A stretch of DNA of 64,000 nt from the NCBI GenBank assembly GCA_943736015.1, contig OX031071.1, forward strand, positions 33,016,619 to 33,080,618, given 5' to 3'. A program made the translations under genes and the position numbers. Shown here in pieces: positions 20,845 to 31,114 of the stretch (positions are counted from its first letter, which is position 1; each line of letters opens with the position of its first letter). The stretch is from Tridacna crocea (lineage: Eukaryota; Mollusca; Bivalvia; Cardiida; Cardiidae). A model generated the notes under the pieces. The model was not told the origin of the DNA, searched no databases, and saw nothing but the letters and a program-made list of their open reading frames with translations.

Positions 20845-21300
20845 ATTATACCCCCACAGCAAAGTTTGGGGGGGGTATACTGGAATCGCCATGGCTGCCT
20901 GTCTGTTCATCCGTCTGTCAGTCTGTGTGTCTGTAGACACACATTTGTCTGGAGCAATACTACAACAGTTTTTCACATACTGAACTCGAATTTACACACA
21001 GGGTACCTATATATATGAAGTGGTACATGCGCAATTTTCATGTTCCTGTTGCAATTTGTTGTGGAATTATCTCACCTTGAACTTTTTTAACTCTAACTTT
21101 TGTACTAAACCATTCCGTATTCTGTGACAAAGACCTAATTTTGTGACAAGGAGCTGTTTTTGGGTATAAGCACGTTTAGTGATAGCTCTAGTTGACTCAG
21201 TAATGTTACTTTTTCAATGATAATTTTCACCGAAACTCAAGCACCTGAAAATCATTCAGCATTGACACTGACATGCGGTGCTCTTGTTTAAGTTTGAAAT
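20845..21300 (+). repeat. mollusc-type dispersed repeat (GGGGGTATACTGG)
   Basis: CCCCCACAGCAAAGTTTGGG with GGGGGTATACTGGAATC, a GTCTGTNNGTCTGT-rich stretch and GTAGACACACATTTGTCTGG. The distal part (GTGACAAGGAGCTG, GATAGCTCTAGTTGA) resembles the end of the 27650-28520 region. Confidence 0.65.
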
Positions 21301-21326
21301 TTGAATGAAAATGTGCGTAGCTTCCT

Positions 21327-21958
21327 TAACCCTTCACCAGAGGACAATATTTTAGCCTTGTCCAAATTGAAAGCATTTGCAGACAACAATTTAAAGGTGG
21401 CTCAACCCTTTACCACACAATCCTGACTTTTAACGACCCTGAGAAAGAAGACATTTGAAAACATTGTGGGAAAAGGAGAAAATGCTGGTAACCAGCATTT
21501 TCTCCTTTTCCTACAATATTTTCTACACTGCTGGAAACAAATTTCTTTTTTTGAGTTATGTTGAATTTGTCATCTGCAAGTACTTTCAATTTGGACCAGT
21601 CTAAAATTTTGTTGTTTGGTAAAGAGTTTAAAAGTCTTTACCAAATGCATTTGCAGACGACAAAATAAAAGTGACTGAAAATTTGAAAATGTTTTGTGAG
21701 GAGTAGAAAACATTATTGGAAAAGGAGAAAATGATGGTTACCAGCATTTTTCCCTTTTTCCACAATTTCTCTCTCAGGTAAGTAGGGATTGCGTGGTAAT
21801 GGGTTGAATGGTGCAATTTTTCTTTGTTATGGTAGAAGGAATTATGAAAAAAGTATAACATACTAGTAACCAGCATTTTTTCCTGTTCTCCTTAGTGTTT
21901 TAAAAAGGATTCTTTCCCATGAATTTTAAAAGTCTTGCATGGTGTGGTAATGGGTTAA
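21327..21958. mobile_element. cluster of four TTAA-hairpin MITE copies
   Basis: 21327-21408 (+) is a left half interrupted by the next insertion. 21406-21631 (-) is full length with a good hairpin and ends AAAGAGTTTAA. 21636-21807 (+) has a mismatched hairpin and ends GGTAATGGGTTGAA. 21830-21958 (+) is a right half ending GGTAATGGGTTAA. The family has repeatedly inserted into itself. Confidence 0.75.
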
Positions 21959-22023
21959 AGAAAAATTCTTTAGAAAATACCGAGTAGAAAAAATTTAGGC
22001 ATGGTTTTTCTTCTGAATTTCAG

Positions 22024-22218
22024 CTGACCCTAAATCTTCTGACGTCCATATCTAAAATCCACAAGGCATCTATGGTCAACGTTCCTAACGAGATTTTACC
22101 CCAGATCCTCGTGTTGATACAGTCTCCATTACTACAAGGTGGCGCTTTACAAGCACTCTTAGAGTTTTTCCAAGCCGTCGTTGGTCTACCAAAGTTGGGA
22201 TTTAAAGAACTGTTACAG
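22024..22218 (+). CDS. CAND1: CAND1 exon (next in order)
   Basis: Acceptor GAATTTCAG| and donor TTACAG|GTGAGT. The exon has 65 complete codons and reads LTLNLLTSISKIHKASMVNV, later SPLLQGGALQALLEFFQAVV, and ends LGFKELLQ. Vertebrate CAND1 has RSPLLQGGALSAMLDFFQAL, so this is the next HEAT-repeat stretch after the exon at 20311. The intron between them (1,549 bp) carries at least five MITE insertions. No later CAND1 exon was recognised downstream to 64000, so the gene is interrupted, its later introns are very long, or this is a partial copy. Confidence 0.9.
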
Positions 22219-22264
22219 GTGAGTTTTATAAACTTTTAGCTATGAAGCGTGACTTGCTGACGTT

Positions 22265-22345
22265 TTGCGGACAGTGTAGATCAAGATCAGACTGCACAGA
22301 ATGTGTATTCTGATCTTGGATCTGCACTGTCCGATAAGGAGATAT
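22265..22345. repeat. short palindrome (GATCAAGATCAGACTGCAC family)
   Basis: CGGACAGTGTAGATCAAGAT at the left pairs with ATCTTGGATCTGCACTGTCC at the right. Other members lie near 23905, 49075, 52340, 52620, 53230 and 53405. It is a small foldback MITE. Confidence 0.8.
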
Positions 22346-22379
22346 TATTTCCCCTATAAATAACTTTGAAATAGCCATT

Positions 22380-22450
22380 TTTAGCTCTACTGGCTGAAAG
22401 CCAGCAGAGCTTATGTCATGGCGTGGTTTCCGTCGTCCATCTGTCCGTCC

Positions 22451-22488
<38 letters not shown>

Positions 22489-22500
22489 CTTCTGTTGTTC
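22380..22500. repeat. TAGCTCTACTGG repeat with CTGT microsatellite
   Basis: TAGCTCTACTGGCTGAAAGC runs into about 12 CTGT/CCGT units at 22437-22490. Confidence 0.75.
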
Positions 22501-22706
22501 ATTTGTTTGATTGGGTATACATTTTATTGTTGAATGTGAGGGTTTTGTGCGTATATGTAAGTTTAATTTTAAGTATGCATTTATAATGTAAACGTGACTT
22601 TTTTTTCTATGTGTAATTTGTTTGTAATCTTCAACTATGGAGGAAATAAAGAATTAAATACATAATCTGTCAAGTGTATTTATGTAATCTTTCCCCAGCG
22701 GACATG

Positions 22707-22945
22707 AACTCTTCACCAACTGTCAACATTTTTACCAGTCCAAGTTGAAAGCATTTACAGATACTGATAACAAATAAAATGCAGCTTGAACGGTTCGATT
22801 TCTCTTCGAAGGGGTAGACAACATTGTGGGAAAAAGGAAAAAGAAAATGCTGGTTACCAGCAATTGATTCTTTTTCCCACCATGTTTTTGTAGGCCCACT
22901 CTTCTAGATTCTTTAAACTTGGGGATTGTGTGATAGAGGGTTGGG
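22707..22945 (+). mobile_element. TTAA-hairpin MITE, divergent
   Basis: Left end GAACTCTTCACCAACTG, right end GTGATAGAGGGTTG. The hairpin near 22815-22887 is interrupted by an AAAAAG insertion. Confidence 0.65.
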
Positions 22946-23168
22946 GGTGTTAATGAGCACACTCTTTCAAAAATCACTTTACTTTTTAACAAACAAAAAA
23001 CAAAAAATGTAATTTTTTTTCTAATCCAAAAAGATTGCCACAGAACATATGAACTTTTGTTTGAATGATGGCATCTGTCTTTAAAGAGACAGAAAATATT
23101 GTGGGAAAAGGAGAAAATATTGATTAACACACTTTGATATCGTTATGACGGTCAGTAAACTTTAAAAT

Positions 23169-23397
23169 TTAACCCTTTACCAAACATCCCAAGTTTTGAT
23201 AACCCTGAGTACGAAGACTTTTGAAAACATCGTAGGAAAAAGAGAAAATGCTGGTAACCAGAATTTTCTCCTTTTTCGACTATATTTTCTTCCCTTTCAA
23301 AGTCAGATATCATCATACTAGTCACACATAAAATCTTTACCTTAAAATGTTTTGAATTTTGTCCAGTCCAGAAATTTATTGTTTGCAAAAGGCTAAT
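23169..23397 (-). mobile_element. TTAA-hairpin MITE copy
   Basis: TTAACCCTTTACCAAACATC at the left. The right end is eroded (GCAAAAGGCTAA). The hairpin near 23224-23287 has mismatches. Confidence 0.75.
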
Positions 23398-23451
23398 ACG
23401 CATTTTGTACCTTTAGTAAAAGAGAGTCTTAGAGTAAGTGCCTCACAATAT

Positions 23452-23521
23452 AAAGGGGGGGGGGGGTTTGGACTGGTTACCGCCCTGGTATACAACGGTG
23501 GCCAGTTCGGGGGGGGGGGGT
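23452..23521 (+). repeat. paired poly-G tracts
   Basis: Two runs of about 11 G (23455-23467 and 23510-23520) separated by about 45 bp. They could support a G-quadruplex, or they could be assembly-prone homopolymers. Confidence 0.5.
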
Positions 23522-23578
23522 GACTGTCTAAGTGTCTCAAGGGTCAATTTACCACCCAAATCTAAAATACTTATCCTG

Positions 23579-23806
23579 TTAACCCTTTACCGAACGACAA
23601 CGTTTAGTCTGGTTCAAATTGAAAGCACTTGCAGACGACAAAATAAAGGTTAGTCAAAAATTGAAATTTGTTTCCAGCAGGGTAGAAAACATTGTGGGAA
23701 AAGGAGAAAATGCTGGTTACCAGCATTTTCTCCTTTTCCCACAATGTTTTCTGAAGGCATCTATCTCAGGGTCGTAAAAACCAGGGGTTGAGTGGTAAAG
23801 GGTTAA
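23579..23806 (+). mobile_element. TTAA-hairpin MITE, type copy
   Basis: Best-preserved member, used here to define the family. It is flanked by TTAA on both sides (23579-23582 and 23803-23806). The terminal inverted repeats are CCCTTTACCgAACGACAA and GTGGTAAAGGG. The centre, 23684-23752, is a 69-nt palindrome with perfect 34-nt arms around a single T. About 100 bp of long arm (TGAAAGCACTTGCAGACGAC) precedes it and about 50 bp of short arm (CTATCTCAGGGTCGTAAAAA) follows. TTAA target sites and CCCTTT-type ends are what piggyBac-superfamily transposons leave, so a non-autonomous piggyBac-like origin is inferred. No transposase is in the window. Strand + means the long arm lies left of the hairpin. 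Confidence 0.9.
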
Positions 23807-23984
23807 ACAATTTACATTATACCTTCAAACCAATTCCAAAGCCCCAAATGTTTGTTTTTTTTATAAATTATTGTTCGAGGAAAATATAAACTTCTTATAT
23901 AATAGCACAGATCTAAGATCAGACTGCACGTTCTGTGTAGACTGGTCATGATGTATACTGTTCACAATAGCTGTTTGTGTGAGG

Positions 23985-24214
23985 TTAACCCTTTCCCAAA
24001 CGACAAATTTTGGATCAGACCAAATTTAAAACACTTTGCAGGTGACAAATTAACAGTTGCTAAAAATGATAATTTTTTCTATATGACAGGGTAGAAAAGA
24101 TTGTGGGAAAAAAGAAAATGCTGGTTACCAGCATTTTCTCCTTTTCCCACAATGTTTTCAAAAGGTTTCTACTCCTGGCCCGTAAAAAACGGATATTGTT
24201 TGGGAAAGAGTTAA
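23985..24214 (+). mobile_element. TTAA-hairpin MITE copy
   Basis: TTAACCCTTTCCCAAACGAC to GGGAAAGAGTTAA. The hairpin near 24096-24165 has one missing GG in the left arm. Confidence 0.85.
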
Positions 24215-24817
24215 GGGTAAAGGGTGTAAATAGTGTGGGATCCATGTGGCTGATATCCCGCATATTTATATTGGATCTCTTTACATGTGTACTTCTATCG
24301 ATTTTTATAACATTTCACTATCAATAGCGCTCCCTCGTTCCTAGCCTGGCATTCAGGCCCTGCATTTAAGTCATTCTGATAAACAAGGTACACAACTACA
24401 TCAACTCACAGAAATATGTGTTGTTACTTGCCCTTCTTCTGAAATACAGGGCCTGGTGAAAAGCGATGAGAGGCGACCAATATACAGGTCGCTAAGATAA
24501 GGTCAGAACAGGTTAAAATTCCTTAGATTACCTAGATTAGATAATCTGACCTCTGGCTGAAGTTCACAGCATGATACAATGTGTAATAGCTGAAAAGTGA
24601 GAACTTTATGGTTCAGCTAATTCTCAGCAATCCCTAATCCTCAATACTATTTAAACTTTAGCAGTTGCAGGTTCTTTTTGTATGTCCAAACGCATTTGAT
24701 TTGTGTTGATAAGCAGTCCATCTTGAACACATAAAAAGAACCATTGTTCATGTGGCAATTTTACTTGGAATGAGCAAACTGAAATATGAGAGAAAGTCAA
24801 AAAGATGTTGTGAATGT
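24215..24817. other. no gene recognised
   Basis: Non-coding in all frames examined. It may be intronic to the CAND1-like gene. Confidence 0.3.
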
Positions 24818-24972
24818 ATAACTCTTTACCACACAATTGAAAGCATTTGCAGACAACAAAATAAATCTGACTGAAAAACAGAAATTTGTTCTGGGAAGGG
24901 TAGAAAACACTTTGGGAAAAGGAGAAAATGCTGGTTACCATCATATATAGGGATTGTGTGTTAATGGGTTAA
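24818..24972 (+). mobile_element. TTAA-hairpin MITE, hairpin half deleted
   Basis: Ends TAACTCTTTACC and TTAATGGGTTAA. An internal deletion removed the right half of the palindrome after GCTGGTTACC. Confidence 0.75.
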
Positions 24973-25206
24973 ATGAATGGAAAAGTTTTTTTTTTTCTTC
25001 TGTTCACTAACAGTCAGTGAAAAATCCTTTATATTTGAAATTTTGCCCTTTTATTTAGTTTTTGTACCTAAAGTTATGACAGTGATGCCTTGCTAGCATC
25101 ACTTCATCAGTGATTGTTCTTTTGCTGCTTGTGTCTTAGATGAGAACTTGTGTGCAAAAACTGAAGTCACTGGGATTGAAAGATGCTGATTTGACTGATG
25201 TGACTT

Positions 25207-25340
25207 ATAGAAAAAAATGCTGAAATTCCAATGGCCGATTCGGGGACAATTTTGATAAATTGGCCTGTAGAGAGAAAAAAAATGCTGAAATTCCAATGGC
25301 GGATTTGGAGACAACTTTGATATCTTGGCCTGTTAGGCCT
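25207..25340 (+). repeat. short tandem duplication
   Basis: Two copies of an approximately 65-bp unit starting AAATGCTGAAATTCCAATGG. A TTAG|ATGAGAACTTG exon-like segment just before it (25139) is probably chance. Confidence 0.6.
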
Positions 25341-25461
25341 AGTCCAGACTATATATTAGGTGATCGTTGGAGCATAGTTAAAGCCCAATCGGAGAAAAAA
25401 ATATTGAGAGCCATATTGGTTAATGTAGCTTTTGTTAAGAATATTAATTTTCCTCCACAAA

Positions 25462-25512
25462 TAATATATAGATATATATATATATTTTTTTTTTTGGGGG
25501 GGGGGGGGGGGT
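25462..25512 (+). repeat. (TA)n-T(n)-G(n) microsatellite
   Basis: TA dinucleotides, then about 10 T, then about 16 G. Confidence 0.8.
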
Positions 25513-25839
25513 TAACTGCAGTCTGGTTATCATCTTCACAGGAGTTGCAGCCATGTTTATTTATTGGGAATAATTACAAATATACAGCATTTTTGTACAT
25601 GGGTCAATATTCAACTACGTAAAATTTCAAATTGGAGACCCAGCTTTTTAAAGTAACGTTGAAAACTCATAATTTGACGAATATTTATCTCGGAAAGATG
25701 GAGAAATAAGCCTTGTTTAATAAGTGATCTACATTGGCCATGTTTGCTTCCATGGCAACATTTGATGATCCGTAAAAAAAATCATATCCTGTCACATGGC
25801 ACCAGTTACAATTTTGAGTAAAATCATGTAGGGTTTGAT

Positions 25840-26660
25840 TAAGCTGAAGACATCAGTTTTAATGGTGTAAAACACATGAGTGTAAGTGACCTACTTTTTA
25901 CCCAGAGTGACTCATTTTTAAACTTGTCCAAGATAACAACAATGGAAGCATTCTGACCAAGTTTCAATAGTATTAGACTGAAAATGTGACCTCTACAATG
26001 CACAATGGTTTTTTTTTTCCAAAGTTTTTACCCCATATTTAATTCTGGCAAAATTTCATGAGTATTAGGCTGAAAATGTGGCCTTTACAGTGCACACAAG
26101 GCTTTTCTAAGATTTAGTTAGTTGGCCTACCTTTTGATCCAACATGATCCAATATGTCCAAAATATCAACAAGACAAAAGTTCTCAGCTAGTTTTAAGAG
26201 TGTCTGGCTGAAAATGTGCTCTCTAAAGTGCACACGTGTTTTTTTTTCTATGATTTGGTCCTGTGACATACTCTTCCCGACATGACCAAATTTCATACTT
26301 GTCCCAGATATCAAGACCTGATTTTATGAGTATCAGGTTGAAAACAGCTCCCAAAGCATGCACAAGGTTTTCTCTAAGATTTGGTCCAGTGACCCACTTT
26401 TTGACTCGACATAATTCAATTTCAAATTTAAGTGAGACAACAGCAATCAAAATATTCTGACCAAAATTCAAGAGTGTCAGGTTGTAAATGTGGCCACCAG
26501 CTTGCACTTAAGGTTTTTCTAAGATATGGCTCTTTGACCTACTTTTGACCCAGCATGACCCAATTTTGAACTTATTTGAGACAACATCCTGGCCTGGGTT
26601 CATGACTATCAGAATTTATATATGATTTTGCCGAATGACCTACCTATTGAGCCACCATTA
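25840..26660 (+). repeat. degenerate tandem repeat, about 140-bp unit
   Basis: Five or six units built on GACCTACTTTTTGACCC, AGCATGACCCAATTT, GGCTGAAAATGTG and TGCACACAAGG. Another fragment lies at 61003-61065. Non-coding. Confidence 0.8.
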
Positions 26661-26734
26661 CCCAAAAATGAAAAAAAAAAAATAGAAAATAAAACATGGT
26701 TCTTATTAGGCTTACAACATGCAAAAATGCCTTC

Positions 26735-26970
26735 AGACAAATGCATAAAGTTCAATCCTGCATCAGCCTACACAGCCTAATCAGGCTAATCCAGGACGGT
26801 ACTTTTTGACTACATTAGACTTTAACCTGTAGTAGACTTGCCAGGAACAGGAAATCACATAAGAACGAAAAGAGTCATCTCAAATTAGTCTTTTCGGATG
26901 GCATAGGCGTGTTTGGGACGATACACTTTCAAAATTGTCCAATGGCTCATTTTTGCGTAATGCAGGCTAC
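26735..26970. mobile_element. foldback MITE (family D), diverged
   Basis: AATGCATAAAGTTCAATCC on the left and TTTTGCGTAATGCAGG on the right, with internal AGGCTAATCCAGGACGGTAC. A decayed relative of 50570-50815. Confidence 0.6.
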
Positions 26971-27469
26971 ATGATAAGATTCATTAGTTTAACAGAAAAT
27001 ACAAAATTGCGTTTTATTGGTATTTTTGTCTTTTCCTTAAGATTTTTTAAAAAATTTTAATTTGGAAACACAACATTAATTTGAAAGGTTGAATGGTCTA
27101 ACCATCAATGACGGAGAGCATTTATTAAGAGAGTAACTTCAGATGCTCAGCACAGCACTGGTGACCTCAAGGAAATGCACGAATAGGTGAACGCCACTGC
27201 CGTATGCTTGAAAAAGCAGCATTAAAACACTTATCAATCTCCTTTTCCCACAATATTTATCGAAAACAAATATGTTTCCTTGTGTCATCTTTTCCTCAAA
27301 CAGATGAGAAAACACGATTAGAAACTTGCCAAACAACACTCGTATTGACCATAAAAGAGATATCTTCCTTTTCTCACAATATTAATGGCTGCTTTAAGCC
27401 ATATAAAGCGACAGTTGATAATAAATGGCATACCGTTACAATTATGAATGGAATCGGCAGTAACAGTAT

Positions 27470-27640
27470 GGATATTTTCAGATAAATTGGAAATCATTGT
27501 TTTAGATTTATAAGTGATAATTCAAAAAAGGAAAAAATGAAAAGTACTTCAATAATACTCAATTTTTAATTATAGCTAATTTTGCAGGATGATATTTTAG
27601 TGGAAATAGCTGTTTTCCATTCCAAACCTAGTAACTTTAA
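27470..27640 (+). repeat. dispersed repeat R3, truncated copy
   Basis: Matches only the distal part of 2738-3110 (GTTTTAGATTTATAAGTGA, TAGCTAATTTTGCAGGA). Confidence 0.65.
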
Positions 27641-27649
27641 ACTTCATAA

Positions 27650-28520
27650 TACAGACAGACCACATTAATGAAAAGTGCAGTGAACAAATCCATAATTCAA
27701 TTCCCACTTTATTTGGAATTATTGTCCTTTGTAAATTCAAACTTTGGATTTTTATCTGGGGCATAACTTGCGGAGTACAAAAGCTAGTAAATTAAAACTC
27801 CATGTACAACCAGATGCTATTAACTAAATTCTTCATTGTGCAAGAACATAATTCTATACCCAGTATTTATGGGTTATTACCTTTTAAATTTTTACTATGG
27901 ATTTTTGTCTTGAGCATAACTTCCAATGTATAAAACCTAGTGACTTCAAACTTCATACACAGACCACAATTACAAGAAGTGCTGAATATTTTTCCTTTGT
28001 TGAAAAGCAAATTTCACACACAGATAGAACACATTAATAGGAAGCACTGTGTACACAGACCATAACTCTATTCTCACTGTATTTAGAGTTATTGCCCTTT
28101 GTAAATTTGAACTTTGAATCTTTACCTGGTGCATTACTTGCAAAGAACAAAAGCTAGTAACTTCAAACTTTATTTAAAATTAGATCACATTAATTAAAGC
28201 AAAGTGCCCTGCGCAAAACCTATAACTCCATTCCCACTTTTTCATAGTTTTTCCCCTTTGTAAATACATATTAATAGTGGATATTTGTCTATTATAAAAC
28301 CTAGTGACTTCAAACTTCATACATGTATAGACTACAATTACAAGAGGTGCAGTATGCAAGAAACATAACTCTATTCCCACTAGTTTTAGGGTTATTGCAC
28401 TTAATGAATTTTAAATTTTGATTAGTGAATTTTAAATTTTGATTTTTGTTTGGAGCGTAAATCATAAAATGAAACCTGATCTGTGACAAGGCGATGTTTT
28501 GGGTATGCGGCACTTTTGTG
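27650..28520 (+). repeat. degenerate tandem repeat region
   Basis: Three or four diverged units of about 170-240 bp containing CATAACTCNATTCCCACTTT, TTATTGCCCTTTGTAAATT and TTCAAACTTCATACACAGAC. Non-coding. Confidence 0.7.
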
Positions 28521-29143
28521 ACAGTTTTAGTTTATCCTTAGATAAATAGATTTTCAATCCAGAGAACATTAGGGGTTCAGACCTTTTACAGTTATGCTTA
28601 GTTACATGATTATATAAAACTACGTACAAAAAGAGAGGAAAATGGCAGAGAACCTAACTTAAAAACATGTATCATGCATAGGATTATTACAAGTAATACT
28701 TTTAAGTGTTGTTATTGTGAGTTTTTCAAACATATATTCCATGGAAAGAAAATTACCTATAGTTTTGTTTATCTGTTTTCCCAGATAATAAATTTGTTAA
28801 TATGCTTCTATCACTAAACATTATCATGAATCATTTAAATTCATTCTGAGAAGATTCCTTGATTTTAATTTTAATTTGTAAAAATTTGGTGAATATAGAT
28901 AAATCAGTATTGTACAACAGCGATAAATTCTCAGCCTCCAGAATTCATGGCTACACAGATAAACAATATCTATAAATGAATTACACACAGCAACTGACCA
29001 CTTAATGGTCAAGCTTGTTATTTATGGCAACAGAGATAGGAATCTGATTTTTCACAGACCATTAGCATGATTTTGGGGAGGGGGCTAAATTCTTTCTGCT
29101 GTGCAGAACCGTTAGGCAAATTTCACGCTCGAAGGCTTTTCCC
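28521..29143. other. no gene recognised
   Basis: AT-rich, with stops in all frames. It lies upstream of the candidate promoter region. Confidence 0.3.
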
Positions 29144-29247
29144 CAGTCCGTTAAATCGGACATCAGAACATTGAGAACTCAGAGATTTCGTTTTGCAGTT
29201 TTACTTGATGATTTTGTTTTAATGAAAAGGCTCTATTTAACGGACTG
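29144..29247. repeat. 13-bp inverted repeat pair
   Basis: CAGTCCGTTAAAT at 29144-29156 is the exact reverse complement of 29235-29247. A second 11-bp pair (AATTCTTGGTA at 29283 and TACCAAGAATT at 29350) follows. Both could form hairpins beside the retrotransposon target. Confidence 0.8.
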
Positions 29248-29294
29248 ACACCAGTCTACCTCGTTCCCAATAGTCGAGGTTAATTCTTGGTAGA

Positions 29295-29458
29295 GCTGAC
29301 CAATGAGAATGTGGAATATTACCAAAAATGTACCATGAAATGACAGACCTACCAAGAATTGACCAATCAGCGTACAAGCTACTACCAAAAAATCAACCAA
29401 TCAAAACTGACCAAAGCAATCAAAATTGAGCGGCCATATTTGATTTTGTTTTTGTTGA
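29295..29458 (+). promoter_or_regulatory. candidate host promoter with three CCAAT boxes
   Basis: CCAAT at 29301, 29363 (in GACCAATCAG, a good NF-Y match) and 29397, followed by GAGCGGCCATATTTG. Without the retrotransposon, the sequence would continue directly into 40642-40662 and a GTAAAG donor at 40663. That resembles a TATA-less promoter plus a short first exon. No downstream coding exon could be assigned, so this is inference from motif spacing. Confidence 0.35.
29455..29458. repeat. target-site duplication TTGA (left)
   Basis: The same four bases occur at 40638-40641 immediately after the 3' LTR. The boundary can slide by up to 3 bp, because 235 bp are shared. Confidence 0.75.
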
Positions 29459-29690
29459 TGTTGTGGAATTCCCCAAACTTCTAAAAATACCCCTAGTACC
29501 CCTGGCCCCTGAATCGCTAAGGAGAACCCCTGTTCCCGCGCGATAAGAGAGAATTCATTCAACACGAGACGTTCAAGAAGTGCAGTAGCAAAATACCAAC
29601 AAACGTCTGACTACACTATAATTAACGAAGACGCCGTTTGGAATCGCCAACAGTAAGTCCTTTGTGATAATTATAGTAATTTAGACAATA
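29459..29690 (+). repeat. 5' LTR
   Basis: 232 bp, starting TGTTGTGG and ending TTTAGACAATA, so the termini TGTTGT/ACAATA are an imperfect inverted repeat. It is identical to 40406-40637 by eye. It contains a TATAATTA-like box near 29615 and a strong splice-donor core GTAAGT at 29653. Confidence 0.95.
29651..29660 (+). promoter_or_regulatory. candidate 5' splice site in LTR
   Basis: ACA|GTAAGTCC, with the GT at 29653-29654. It would supply a donor for spliced leader RNAs. Candidate acceptors lie at 30804-30806 (TTAGTTACAG, upstream of gag) and 37070-37071 (upstream of ORF3). Confidence 0.5.
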
Positions 29691-29691
29691 T

Positions 29692-29704
29692 TGGCGTTGT
29701 CGGC
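29692..29704 (+). other. primer-binding site
   Basis: TGGCGTTGTCGGC starts 1 nt after the LTR. It begins TGG, as needed to pair with a tRNA CCA end. The complement resembles the 3' end of a serine tRNA, but the tRNA was not verified. Confidence 0.65.
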
Positions 29705-31114
29705 TTTTTGAACCATTGAATCATCGCAAAAACTTGGGAACTTCCAAAGCTTTTTTGGTGTCGCCAGCTGTCGAACAGTCGGAGTTAGTCCCTTCGAGGC
29801 TGGAAACATTGACAGGTTTTGATAGATCCTAAATCGTCCTTTGTATTAATATTCTGCCTACGCGTCTTATACACGCGTTGCGGCTTGAATTAGCGGTAGA
29901 AGGTTGATGTAAAGGATTGTTAAGGGTCGAAGATCTTATCGATTTAGTAGGGCAGTGATACGATCTCGCTACGCTTCATTATTTCGATAACGGTTTTCAT
30001 CGGTTTTGCTCGCGATTTCGCTTGATTTACTGAATTGTGATTCGGGTGATATCGTTCGCTTGGATTCGGAAACGTTTTTACCGACTTTCGATTAACGGAT
30101 CGCGATTTTGAAATTTTTTGTCAATATCTCCAAAATTCTCAACAAGTCAAAATTCGCCATTTTGGATAGAAATTTATTTCCGGCATCGTCGCAGAAACTT
30201 GCGCAGACGCATTTTCCCGCGCGTTAATTCACGAGACCGGAAACGGCTAACAAACACGGAAGTACACAGACTTTGCCTGAATCGAAACGATTTCTTGTCA
30301 CTGTCACTGTTTTTTCCAAACTTTTAAGACTTTTGGCAATTGAAAATTAATTTATTTGACTAGCCCTTCAGTATTGTATTTAGATTTGTGGTCAAACACT
30401 TTAGTTTCGCTTGTATTATTAAATTTAGCTGAGATAAATCATTGAGAAATTGACAACCACAGGTCACTTTATTAAATAATAAAGTCAATAATAAATAAAT
30501 AATAAATAGATAAGCTCATTTCCCTGGGGCTATATTTCAGACAAATTAATACTTAACACTTTGGAGTTAGTGACTGGCAGTTCCATAACTTAGTACTTAT
30601 TCATCCACTTAGTAACTTTTAAAAATTAATAAAAATAAATAAGAAATAAATCATTTAATAAAATCTTTCAAACACTTCGACATTAGCTTCCCTGATAACT
30701 TGAGCAATTGTGGTAGGTTAATTCCATTCACCTTTCCTTACTAGATCTATTTAATCAGTGTTTGACCATAGATTGTTGTGCATTTTAATTAAAATACTTA
30801 GTTACAGGCTGGCAGCAGAGACCATAACTTCAAGTTACTTGTGTCTCTTGATGTGAAGCATCAATATTAGAGCCAAGAGACCACAAACAAAAAAGTTTGC
30901 TGTGTTTCTCGGTTTCTATATATACACCGGACACGACATACAACCTTATAACCCAGTAATTACTTAGGCTGGAAATATCTGTTTGTACAAAAGTACCACA
31001 CCCGATTGATAAGACCTCAAATTCCAAATTTGTAGAGTCTTTCAGTTTTAATAGAAAACTTTAACTTAATACTTCTCGCTTAAGCGTTCACACGCCTCTA
31101 ATTATAAGTGAACA
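29705..31114 (+). other. retrotransposon leader
   Basis: A 1.4-kb untranslated region with no convincing ORF. It contains a CG-rich stretch (TCGCGATTTCG and similar) at 29940-30300 and a possible acceptor at 30806. The packaging signal would be expected here but is not recognisable. Confidence 0.6.

Noticed and set aside
25139..25210. Exon-like ATGAGAACTTG segment after a TTAG acceptor
   Set aside because: No clear donor, and it runs into a short tandem duplication. It does not match CAND1.
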